The notes under the pieces were generated by a model. That model saw nothing but the letters and a program-made list of their open reading frames with translations, had not been told where the DNA came from and ran no database searches. From contig OX388351.1 of assembly GCA_947579665.1 (NCBI GenBank), positions 2,046,001 to 2,110,000 on the forward strand: DNA of 64,000 bases, in the 5' to 3' direction. Positions 24,379-34,055 of the stretch are shown here, piece after piece. The stretch is from Sympetrum striolatum. Taxonomy: Eukaryota > Arthropoda > Insecta > Odonata > Libellulidae. Within the stretch, counting starts at the first letter, position 1. Each line of letters opens with the position of its first letter. The translations under genes were made by a program, and so were the position numbers.

Positions 24379-26530
24379 AACCGATTGACTCCAAAAACTA
24401 ATCAACTCTAACGGCTCCAACCAAAGTGTTATATATGAAATTTGGTGTTGATGCAACAAATAGTTTTTATGTTAGAGCGCCCACAAGCACACACACACAC
24501 ACAGCCATCATTCCGAAGATGGTCAAAACGTTTTCTAGGGACCCCAAAACATGTATTTCCGTTGAAATCTCGAAGTCGAATTTTTTCATGAAAACAATAC
24601 TTTCTCTATACTTCGTATATGGAGAAAGTAAAAATGGTGATATGCTATTTCATATTTTTCATTTACCTAGAAGTTATAATTTATAAGCAAAATCATTTTT
24701 TTATTTTTCCTATGGGAGGACCGTACAGTGGAACCTCGCTTAACGAGTATAATTCGTTCCAGAATCTTACTCGTAATGCGAAACACTCGTTAAGCTAAAC
24801 AATTTTTTCCATTGAAATCAATGTAAAATAGGATAATGCGTTCCATTCCGAAAAAATACTCAAAAAATTTATAATAATGTAATTTATTATTTATAATATA
24901 TTATTTTTTACTAGAAAGTTGTCTAGAGAGGTTTGTTTCTGCCTGCGCTTCAAAATTTTGCGAAAATGAGACATAGCATTATTGTTAAATAAATTTGCAG
25001 CGCGCATAGCTACTGCCTTATGAGGGTGATGCTTCTCAATGTACAATGTAACAGCTTCCCGTGCTTTTAGCATCTCCCTTATTTCGTTGGAAGCTTGTTG
25101 CTCTGCTGAGGCTGTAATCTCCTCCTCCCCTGACGAAATACTCTCCACAAATTCTTGCTGTTACACAGAATTCAGCTCCATAAGCTCTTCGGTGCTCAGT
25201 TCCTGGCTATGCTCTTCCACTAGCTCATCGATGTCGTTGCTATCCACCTCTAGCCCCATAATCTTGGCCAGAGACACAATCTCGTCAACTACCGGCTCCG
25301 CAGGCACTTGCTCAAACTCCTAGGAGTTGTGTCCGACTACGCTGTCCGGCCATAGCTTCTTCCATGCAGAAATAAGGGTTCTCTTGGTGACCCCCTCCCA
25401 TGCCTCGTCGATCATCTTGAGGCAGGCAACGATGTGAAAGTTGTCTTTCCAAAACTCTCTGATAGTGAGATTGGTTCCTTCAGTTACCTCAAAACAACGC
25501 TCAAATAGAGTTTTAGTGTAGAGCTTTTTAAAATTTGAAATGACTTGCTGATCCATTGGCTACAGTAAAGGAGTGGTGTAAGGAGGCAGGAATTGGATCT
25601 TGATGCATTTAAATTCTTCAAGGAGGTCATCTTCTAGGCCTGGAGGATGTGCAGGAGCGTTGTCCATAATAAGGAAGGCGCGGAGTGGCAAATTCATCTC
25701 AAACATATTTTTTTTACTGATGGACCAAACACTTCATTGATCCAATCTATAAAAAGGTAACGTGTCACCCAAGCCTTGTTTTTGGACCTCCACATGACAT
25801 TTAGCCTGCACTTCTGGACTTTATACTTCTTGAAGGCTCGTGGATTGTCCGAATGGTAAAACGAGCAGCGGTTTAATTTTCAAATCGCCACTTGCATTTG
25901 CACAAAACAACAACGTGAGACGGTCTTTCATCGGCTTGTGGCCTGGCAATGCCTTATCTTCATATGTTATATAAGTTCGCTTCGGAATCTTTTTCCAAAA
26001 GAGACCCGTTTCATCACAATTAAAAACCTGCTGCGGCAGATTACCCTCAGAATTCACAAGGTTCTTGAATACGCCGATGAAGTTCTCGGCCGCATTTATG
26101 CCTGAGCTTGCTGCTTCTCCGTTCCTTACAACGCTGCGGATGCTGGTTCTTCTCTTAAACTTTTTGAACCACCCACGGCTTGCCTTGAATACTTCTTCTT
26201 CTTCCATTGATGATCCTGACGTCTTCTTAATGAGGTCGGCAAAAATTAGTTTCACCTTCTCACAAATTAGGTTTTCGTTAATAGTGTCGCACTGCATTTG
26301 CTTTTCATCGATCCATATGAGAAGCAATCTTTCAACATCGTCGAGAATACGTGGCCTTAGCGTAGAAATTCTTGTGACTCCCTTTGAGGCATCAATCTCC
26401 TTCTTAACATCAATCTCATCCTTGTTTTTGAGGATAATGCAAATAGTAGATGTGGACCGATTGTATGTACGTGCTAGGCCAGCCACGCTCACACTTCGAT
26501 CCCGCTTCTCCATGATTTTACGTTTGACTT

Positions 26531-27876
26531 GTATAATTATCATCATCAATTGGTAGCTTCTCCTATCAAGAGGTTAGCTCTCATGGATCTCCACTCTTCT
26601 CTTCTACTTGCTTTCCTTTTCAATTCCTCGTATTTCTCTATTTCGGTCTAATTCTTTAAATTGCCCAACCATTCCATCCTTGGTCTCCCTCCTTTTCTCT
26701 TCCTTACTGTCCATCCTTCCAGCGCTTTCACGATTCTCTCCCCTGACGATCCCCTCAGTCCCATCACATGTCCCTCTTATTTCCACTTTCTTCTTTTCAC
26801 TTCATTCCATAGGCTATACCTGCTTCCAATCTTTCTCCAAACCTCTTCATTATTTATTCTGTCTGACCATTTAATTTTTAAAATTCTTCTGGCAAACCAT
26901 GTGTCCAATGCCTTTATACTTTTTTCCATACTTTTTAAGATGGTCCATGTCTCGCACCCATACAAGAAAACCGGTTAAACATAACACCTCAACATTTTCA
27001 GTTTTAGTTTCATGTTGATCTCTCCCCTCATTAGATCCTTGTATTTCCAAAAATTTTCCTTCGCCATCCCAATTCTTGATTTCATTTCATTACTGCAGTA
27101 CCCATCGTAAGATATTAAACTTCCTTGATATCTAAACTGTTGGACTTGTTTTATTGGTTTGTCATTAATTTTTATATTGCAGTCAGTGTTGCTCTTTTTA
27201 CTAGCCACCTTTGTTCCCACCTCATAAACTCTTTGCATTGCTAGCTCTAAATCCTCTTTTGAAGATGTCATGATTACTATATCATCTGCATACCTTATAT
27301 TGTTGAAATTCCTTCCTCCTATACATATACCCTTAATCTCTTCTAATGCTTGCCCTACAACTTCTTCACTGTACAGGTTAAATAAAAGTCTGTTTTTTAA
27401 CCTTATTTCCTTTAGAATATTCATCGGGTGTATGATGATACGATATATCTGTCGTATGTATCACCATATACCCCTGTCTTACTCCACATTTTATTCCGAA
27501 CCACTCTGTCAGTTCGGAATCCATTCTGAAAGCAGCTTCCTGGTTATTATACATTATTTGAATTATTTTTAGGCAGTTGTTATCTATTCCAATTTTATGT
27601 AACATTTGTATTAAAACTTTCTGGTTAACTTTGTCAAATGCCTTTCGATATCTATAAAACCTAAAAAGTTCTTTTTATTATCTTTTCCAAAATTAGTCTT
27701 AACTCCATTATAGCATCACGTGTTCCTTTCTTTTCCCTAAAACCATACTGATCATCTGATATTTTATGTTCAATTTGCTTCTTAATTCTCTTTAGAATTA
27801 TCATTAGTAATATTTTACATGCATGTGAAACCAAACTAATTGTTCTATATTTTTCACACACTATTGAATTGCATTA
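26531..27876 (-). mobile_element. 5'-truncated RTE-type LINE inserted in Tigger
   Basis: A 1,346-bp insert flanked on both sides by TTTGACTT (26,523-26,530 and 27,877-27,884), an exact 8-bp target duplication of Tigger coding sequence. On the minus strand it runs from the middle of the reverse transcriptase to its own 3' end. The coding remnant ends with ANLLIGEATN and a stop at 26,546-26,548. Only a short TGATGATAATTATAC tail follows before the duplication. A stop codon almost touching a trinucleotide tail is a hallmark of the RTE clade. The 5' end stops inside the coding region, as usual for incomplete reverse transcription. Confidence 0.92.
26546..27876 (-). pseudogene. RTE-type reverse transcriptase remnant
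   Basis: This is part of the LINE polyprotein that copies RNA into DNA at the target nick. In order on the minus strand: fingers region YRTISLVSHACKILL and DDQYGFREKKGT (27,840-27,690), the segment WFGIKCGVRQGY (about 27,500-27,465), the catalytic YADDIVIM (YADD at 27,281-27,292), thumb region, then YGCETWTI (about 26,965-26,940) with ARRILKIKW and NEEVWRKIG, and the terminal ANLLIGEATN. The frame shifts several times (around 27,650, 27,400-27,460 and 26,970) and there is a stop near 26,777. YGCETWT and RRILKIKW are typical of RTE/BovB-like LINEs. The endonuclease domain is missing. Confidence 0.9.
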
Positions 27877-28207
27877 TTTGACTTCTAGGGTGATTTTTTT
27901 TCTCTTACTCCTGTCTTCTTGTGGCCTTTTCTTTAGGGAAGAATATATAAACTTTGCACTAAAAATACACAATAATTTGTCCGGATACAACTTTCGCAAG
28001 CGACAGTAAGATGCTAGCTGAACGAGCCCTGAATATAGACTGATAGCCGAGATGCCGGCAGGAACCTCCATGTGGCGCCTCGATGTATCCTCGTCACTCG
28101 TTCTACGAAACATCGCTCGTTAAGCGAGTCACTTTGTTACATTTTGTTTAGCTCGTTATGCGAATCACTCGTTATGCGAGGTGCTCGTTAAGCGAGGTTT
28201 GACTGTA

Positions 28208-28575
28208 TATCTATTATATATAGATGCTTCTCCGGATTCATTCATATATCATATATTCATATATATATATATATATAGAGAGGATACAAAGTCACAGGCT
28301 AAACCACTAGCGTCAATGGCTTGAAAATTTTACGACATATTGGCCATAACCTATAACCTCCAGAAAAATTGCGATTTTGAACCTCAGTGTCATGGGTTCG
28401 ATTCCAGAGGGCCCCAAAGTCCCGATTTTTCCCGTTTAAATGCATTGCTTTGATTTTCGGGAATTAAAAAAAAATACTTTCCGGGTAGGTAGAGAATCAA
28501 AACTCAAGGAGCCTATATATATGAACATAATCTATCGAAAACATAAATGAGTTTTACGGAAAATATCCTGGGTTC
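28208..28575. other. Unassigned DNA between Tigger and inverted copy 4
   Basis: Begins with an (AT)n run. A B-box-like GGGTTCGATTCC at 28,394-28,405 and a poly(A) stretch near 28,466 hint at a SINE, but no convincing A box was found upstream, so no SINE is called. Confidence 0.5.
28259..28277. repeat. (AT)n microsatellite
   Basis: Nine to ten AT dinucleotides just outside the Tigger right end. Confidence 0.8.
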
Positions 28576-28577
28576 GA

Positions 28578-28610
<33 letters not shown>

Positions 28611-29485
28611 GTGTATGTGTGTGTGTGATAGTGGACGCTCTAACGTGAAAACTATTGGTCGTATCAATACCAAACTTCATATATAGTACTGTGGTGTGTG
28701 CTGTCAGAGTGGATTAGTTTTTGGAGTAAATCAGTCAACCGGAAGTCGAGCTTTATTCATTAAAGCGCATTTCCGGTTTTCAAAATATCTCCATAAATAT
28801 GATGTATACGTAAATTGTATTACTTATAAAAGTTTTAGATAATTTAATTTATTATAACGTTTGTATTTAACATATTTTTGTATCACCAGTTGATTAGGAG
28901 TTATTCGTGAAATACTGATAAACCGGAAGAAGATGATTATGTACTTTGTGGGCGCTCTAACATGAAAACTATCTGTCGGATCAACACCAAATTTCATATA
29001 TAGTACTTTTATTACAGTCGTTAGAGTTGATTAGTTTTTGGTGAAAATCGGTTAACCGAAAGTTGAGCTTCATTCTTCAAAGCTCATTTCCTGTTTTCAA
29101 AATATCTCCATAAATATGATATTTAGGTATATACTATTATTTATAAATGTTTTAGAAAATGTAATTTACTATAACCTTTGTATGAAACATATTTTTGTAT
29201 CACTGATTGTTTAGGATTTATTAGGGAAATACTGATAAACCGGAAGTTGCTGATTATGTACTTTGTGGGCGCTCTGGGCTATATGGGCGAAAGACCACAT
29301 CCATCGTTTTTCATCGAGCATGTCCCGAAAAGCATTATTAATAACGTTTGCGACGTAAAAGATAATAATATATTAATTAATCACTCATCTTCTAAGTTTA
29401 GATGGATTATAGAGTTCGAAATTACTGTCGAAGATAAATATTTACATCTTATTTATGGAGAAAGTCATGTGCTGGCCACATCAGA
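28576..29485 (-). mobile_element. 1-kb repeat family copy 4, inverted and 3'-truncated
   Basis: Reverse orientation relative to copies 1-3. The 5' end (CATCAGA, inverse of TCTGATG) is at 29,485, and internal unit starts lie near 29,267, 28,950 and 28,631, about 317 bp apart. The copy ends in the (GT)n block at 28,576-28,628. The ~130 bp that should follow, including the terminal hairpin, are missing. Open frames inside it, such as the 112-codon frame at 29,178-29,516, are chance frames. Confidence 0.8.
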
Positions 29486-29812
29486 TTTTTTTCCTAATGA
29501 ATTCAATAAATCATAAGTTCAACCATTTATTATCAATTCAATAAATAATTCCAATAAATAATTCCAATTCAATAAATAATAAACTTTTTCTCTTTCACTT
29601 CCATCTTGCAAATAATTCCAAGTTGATTAACACAGAAGAGAATGTGATTAATTTGAAAATAAAAATTAATTATATATTTTCCTAAGTACTTACACTAGAT
29701 AGGGATAAATTCGCGAAATAAATATCAAATATCATCAAGTAAGATATCAATAACATGTAAAGACTGCTCAAATGAAAATATTCCGGAAAACGGAACCTCA
29801 TTTAAGGGGGGA
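29486..29812. other. Short AT-rich spacer with direct repeats
   Basis: Contains three or four repeats of an AATTCAATAAATAATTCC-like word at 29,530-29,580. Otherwise featureless. Confidence 0.6.
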
Positions 29813-29989
29813 GGGTCAAGTAAACAGTCGGTTTTTCTTGAATTTGTTTTAAAGAGATCATAGATTGAACTGCGCAACCAGTTACTATTTGTTAAAACAA
29901 ACTATTTGAAATATAACAGGAAAAATTTATTTGTTGAAAATGTTGAAAATTTGTTGAGTAGTGGCTTGTTGAATTTGCTTCCTTTGAAA

Positions 29990-30281
29990 CACGCCGTGCA
30001 ACGCACAGGTCGCTCTAATTGTCTGAAATCAAAAATTAAAAAATTTTCCGTTCATAAATAATAATAAGCACAGCATGAACCTGAAATTTTAAAAAAATAT
30101 TGAAAATTAAAAATTTAGCGTCATTTTGAAAAAAAGACATCAATTTTTTTTATAAACAATTTCCAAAAAACATTGATAATTGTTATGTTTTTGTTTAAAT
30201 TTTAGGTTCATGCCATGAAGAATATGTCGAAAATTTCATGTAGATCGGTTGAAAATTAGCCGAGCTACGTTGCACGGCGTG
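29990..30281. repeat. ~290-bp imperfect foldback inside the Mutator-like element
   Basis: CACGCCGTGCAACG (29,990-30,003) and its exact inverse (30,268-30,281) bound two arms that stay similar for over 100 bp, for example GCATGAACCT followed by AAATTTTAAA-like sequence on both arms. It lies 3' of the transposase remnant. It could be a separate MITE nested in the element or part of its subterminal region. Confidence 0.65.
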
Positions 30282-30374
30282 CGAAATTTTACGTTTTGAG
30301 AAAAACGCGTTTAAAGTTTTCGGAGAGGATAAAAGCTTCAGTAAACATTCAGCTGATTGAAGAGGTTTGTCAGC

Positions 30375-31600
30375 TATACCAGGGCCGTAGAAGAGGTCTT
30401 TCTCTTCCTAATAATCCCCCAGTGAAGCCGCTTTATCTATTTTACGAGCTTTCCTGGCCTCTTGAGTGCTTTCAAGGCTGTGACACTCTTATCTGAGCAC
30501 ACGGTGGGCGTCGCATGCATCTGCGAATTTCTTGCAGCCGAGTCCGATTTGAAGCCACATATCATTCATTACATGTATAATGAAGGCATATCCATCGTTA
30601 AAAACGCCGGCAGCCAAACATGCAGCGATTTCTGTAACTTTTAATCCGCAATTATAAGATGCTTTGGAGCCAGGCGCCAAACAGTACAGTTGAAACTCTC
30701 ATTTCCATTTTGAGTGTAGCCACCTAAGCATCTCTCCAGCAAACCACGTCTAGACATATCTTCATAAATTTGCAATACGGCTTTCTTCACATCTGGATGT
30801 AGCAGAGGAGGGTGATGATAGTCCTTTAATTTATTTTCTGTTTCTGCATCACGGAAAGGACACCAAGAGTCGGCGCCCGGAGGACAATGTTGGTGCTGCG
30901 GTTCATTGTCCAAAGATGACAGATGGTAATACGTAGCCAAAATTGCATTTTTCATATCGTCGATAGAATCGGCGTGTCGCCTAATAGCAAGTCCATAGTA
31001 CTTGGTTAATATTTTTATTAGCGCATTGGTTAGTTTTCCCTTGCCTCCTAGCTTGGCAGTTTTCTTTATGTTACGGAGCTGACTGCCCATTCTCTTTTCT
31101 ACATGGCCGACGCATTCACTTTTAATTACATTCAGTTTATCGCCGTAAGGTCTCTTATCTAAAATAGCCTTCAAAGTTTCTGCATCCCCGTCGCCAACAT
31201 AATTCCAATACTTTACACCAAAAAGTTCCTCCGACCTCTGGAACATCTCAAGCACAGCATCCACTTCCATCTTGCCAAGCGGATCCGGAGTGATTTATTG
31301 GGCATTCCTCGTTATGCTCCAAATATCGTGAATCATTTTTGTTTGCATTCTTGAAATAGACGCAGGGTTGACAATAGCGGCTTTTTATTACAAGGTCTAT
31401 CATTTACCGGTGTGATAACCGATAAATTTTGTAACATCATATAAAGAAGAGAAGCCTCGTTTTTTTCCACGATCCATCGCCCGAAACTGTTAAATGCAAC
31501 AGTGGCCTTTCATGTTCTTCGTTTAACTTCATTTCTTCTTCAATCGCCTTTTTACACGAAAAATCGAATATTTTTTTGGTAGATTCGCTCACGTGCCGCG
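30375..31600 (-). pseudogene. Mutator-like transposase (PF20700-like), frameshifted
   Basis: Remnant of a transposase of the type annotated in many invertebrates as the Mutator-like transposase domain. On the minus strand: FSCKKAIEEEMKLN (about 31,560-31,520), SGDGSWKK (31,461-31,484), then the long open frame 31,270-30,641 starting MEVDAVLEMF, with YVGDGDAETL (acidic cluster near 31,190), PYGDKLNVIKSECVGHVEKRM-like sequence, YYGLAIRRH and TQNGNESFN (glutamate near 30,700). After a frameshift near 30,655 it continues with CGLKVTEIAACLAAGVFNDG and reaches YGPGIAD near 30,375. The D, D and E in SGDGSW, GDGD and NESFN are plausible catalytic residues. Further frameshifts lie at about 31,275 and 31,430. 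The N-terminus upstream of 31,600 was not resolved. Family assignment is from recall of conserved motifs. Confidence 0.78.
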
Positions 31601-32147
31601 CGATATTTTCGGTAGCAGAGCAGGCCTAGAGCCGACATCGGTATCAATGGGACGCTACGATACGAGTGTTTTGCACACAATGTGCAACGCGTGCACTTCT
31701 TAAGCCCATCCTTTAGATGGATGACTCGCACCATAAGATAAGATTCCCATAAGAAAAATTCGAAAGTGCTGATTCGTTTACTCATAGCAAAACACAAAGG
31801 AACATTCGAAAAATAATTCGAAGCTTACACCCTGAAAACAGAGATTATGACTACGTTTGAGAGACAAACAGATTGATAAAACGCTCAGTTAGATCTTCTG
31901 CACGTTTGTATGAATGCAACCCTTACCATTGTCCCAAAGGACCAATAGTACCGTAAGGAGAGGGGTTCCATGCGCGCGGTCGTATACCTGTGCTCGGCGC
32001 TGGTTGGAGTGCGTCAGCATAACGACTTCTAGATACACTTAGACATCGAATTCCACCTTAAAACTTTGACAGGATATTTTCCAGATGTTAAACTAATTTT
32101 CTAAGCAAAAAAAAATTTTTGTCAAAAATTTTGATTTTACTTGACCC

Positions 32148-33555
32148 TGAGACACTAGAGGAACCTGTGGATCTCCGTAAGCAAGCAAAACGTACCCCTT
32201 TGCATCTTTCTTTGGAATTATATCAATTTTTATCATAGATTGTCATCTGAAATTACTTTAATATAGTACTTCTTTTTCCATACCATTCCCTACCACTTTT
32301 CCTCCCCGAGTCGTCTCCACTCGTTCCGAATCGCACGACTGCACTGTCACGTGACCAGATTGGACACCTAAAATCCATGTTTATCGCTCCGTTTGTCATC
32401 TGTCTCGTGTTTGGACTCAAGGCAAAATCAATTGCCCAATTACGCCGTCGGTGGCTGGCGGTGAAATTATCGGTACGTGATGGAGAAAACGATCTCGCCG
32501 CGGACGGCAATTAGTTAAATGAAAGACGGAGAGATGGCGCTAATGAAAACTGAGCCAATATTTATCACCCACTAACACTTCCGCAATCACGGCCAAATCA
32601 CGTTCTCTCGACTCCTTGAGACTAATCAATCTCAGCCTCAGCGGATTACGTTTTCAGATTTATCCGCGGATTTGCCGCAAACAGACTTTACTGAAACAAA
32701 TTAACTAATCTTGTAACCGAAGATGGGTCGGCAAACTCAACCAATCTCTCTGAGTATTTAAGAAGTTATGCGAGGGGCATATTTAGCATTTCGTAAGCAT
32801 GGTAAACGAAGTCATTCATAAAAGTTTAACGTTCAAATTAATTATTCAAAAGCGTTTTCTTTAAGTTATCTCATTGGTTATTTTTAGCATTAAAAACGTG
32901 TTTGTATTTTCAAAATAGGTTTGTGTTTTCAGATTGTAGCAAACTTTGTTTAGGGGTTGTTTATGCATTCGCTTTAGTCAACTTTTGTTTTTGTATTTAG
33001 AGGTATTTCATAAATTTTCTGTTGGAAAAAAATGCTTAAATAGATTTATACTTGCAGCAATACTTCAAAAATTTTAATAGGAGGCAATAACTGGGTCTCA
33101 GAAAATCTGCAGGTGACAACCAATCTAACCGTTTGCCAACCCCTAAATACCTTAGTTTCCAGCGAAAACGTTAAATTTGCCTATTTCAGAGAGCAACATC
33201 TAAACAATTGCTTTTATTATATTACATGCCATTGATAAAGTATCTACAGAAAAATAAAAATTACATCACATCTTCACCGAGTTTAATACTGATAGAACGT
33301 GATTCCTAATACCGTTTATTATAAGGAAAGATTAAAAATGTAATGGTAGGAAAATTAATTGGAGAAAATTCTAGCATTCAAACTTTCGAAGGAAAAATAT
33401 GAAGGTACTTAGAAATCACATTAACCTAGTTCGTCCAGAGTGCTTTCCATACTTTTTACTCATCAATAAAAATTACATAACAACCATTCGCTGAACCGAG
33501 TTTTATCTACAGGATCTGCATCTTTATCTCATTTTGAAAATCTCAATTTCATGTG
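32148..33555. other. Unassigned noncoding DNA with a GC-richer island
   Basis: The island at about 32,260-32,700 contains an 85-codon minus-strand frame without recognisable motifs. The remainder is AT-rich with no frame of note. Confidence 0.6.
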
Positions 33556-34055
33556 ACTTAGGGAGCATTGCGTGAGGTGATTTTTGCGATTTTTTGAGCC
33601 CCCCGTAGTGAGGTATCGTGAGATTTGGCTCGACCCCCTCCTCTAATCTCACGTGAGATTGTTCAAATTGCGTTTTCAGTCTAAATATTATAATCTATGC
33701 TTCATTGTACGGGATTTATTAAAAATAAACGTGATTTATTTGATTATTTTTATTTAGGAATTGTTGAGACTAGTATTTAAGACTACTGAGATCGTAGTCT
33801 AAAATCACAATGAAAAAATCGAAGCCGGTGGTTAAGCAATCGACTATGCTAATTTGTGGCCGTGATAAATATTATTGTGTAAAATTTAGTCATATTTTAG
33901 TAGAGAAACACGTTTTACTCAATTTAACCCAGTTATCTCATAATTTTTCACTGTTTGTTGTGAATAAAAAATTGCGTAATATTTTCGAGAACCCCCCTCT
34001 CCCCCAAGTGAGTGAGATTCGGCTTAACCCCCTAAACGCCTCACGCCCCTTTATG
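33556..34055. repeat. Candidate small non-autonomous element with C-rich ends
   Basis: Two diverged ~70-bp blocks occur as direct repeats near each end (about 33,585-33,655 and 33,979-34,047). Shared pieces include TGAGATTNGGCTNNACCCCCT and a C-rich run beside a GTGAG word. In addition GCGTGAGG (33,570-33,577) is the inverse of CCTCACGC (34,039-34,046). The ~320 bp between is AT-rich. An open frame starting MKKSKPVVKQSTM at 33,810 may be the remains of a transposase start but is too short to assign. No target duplication was settled. Confidence 0.4.

Larger units (their letters stand above)
23652..24635 (+). mobile_element. 1-kb repeat family copy 3, interrupted
   Basis: The 5' end TCTGATGTGGCCAGCAC is at 23,652. 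The 5' region is partly deleted, and only one internal unit remains. That unit is broken inside its hairpin region by a Penelope-like fragment (about 23,880-24,378), after which the unit resumes at CCGATTGACTCC and TTTGGTGTTGAT. Then come GAGCGCCCACA, a short (CA)n run, the conserved 3' part and the terminal hairpin at 24,599-24,629. Confidence 0.75.
24891..27945 (-). pseudogene. Tigger/pogo transposase, split by an LINE
   Basis: Cut-and-paste transposase of the pogo/Tigger group. The N-terminal codons ending KKRKKITLEVK-like sequence are at 27,877-27,945; the rest resumes at 26,530. The helix-turn-helix is visible (VSVAGLARTYNRSTSTICIIL), then the CENP-B-type second DNA-binding domain (RPRILDDVERLLLIWI through SRGWFKKFKRR). 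The catalytic aspartates are all present: NCDETGLFW (26,013-26,015), IMDNAPAHPPG (25,662-25,664) and PMDQQV (25,551-25,553). The C-terminus has HPHKAVAMRAANLF and FRKILKRRQKQ and ends at 24,891. Besides the LINE there are one-base frameshifts near 25,857-25,861 and in the T run at 25,708-25,715, and stops at 25,560-25,562, 25,320-25,322 and 25,161-25,163. The original start codon is uncertain. Confidence 0.92.
24726..28205 (-). mobile_element. Tigger (pogo-type Tc1/mariner) DNA transposon, complete ends
   Basis: The left end CAGTGGAACCTCGCTTAACG and the right end (inverse of CAGTCAAACCTCGCTTAACG) form terminal inverted repeats with two mismatches in the first 20 bases. Both ends are flanked by TA (24,724-24,725 and 28,206-28,207), the target duplication of this superfamily. 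The transposase gene lies on the minus strand and is broken. Without the LINE insertion and one copy of its duplication the element would be about 2.13 kb, a normal Tigger size. Four CTCGTTAWGCGA words near the right end and two or three related words at the left end probably represent transposase binding sites. The element is complete at both ends but cannot make its own transposase. Confidence 0.95.
29813..32147 (-). mobile_element. Mutator-like DNA transposon with 12-bp inverted ends
   Basis: GGGTCAAGTAAA at 29,813-29,824 and its exact inverse TTTACTTGACCC at 32,136-32,147 flank a broken transposase on the minus strand. Beyond 12 bp the two ends diverge. No convincing target duplication is visible: the left flank is ...TTTAAGGGGGGA and the right flank is TGAGACACTAG. 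The 12-bp ends enclosing a transposase support one ~2.3-kb element. The superfamily name rests on the transposase domain and not on the ends. Confidence 0.7.

Noticed and set aside
26065..26556. 163-codon plus-strand open frame
   Set aside because: It is the antisense shadow of the Tigger transposase coding strand.
27270..27572. 100-codon plus-strand open frame
   Set aside because: Antisense of the RTE-type LINE reverse transcriptase region.
28394..28405. B-box-like GGGTTCGATTCC
   Set aside because: Clear B box but no convincing A box upstream and no defined SINE ends.
29802..29824. TTAA-target (Kolobok or piggyBac type) reading of the Mutator-like element left end
   Set aside because: A TTTAA lies near the left end, but there is no matching TTAA at the right end.
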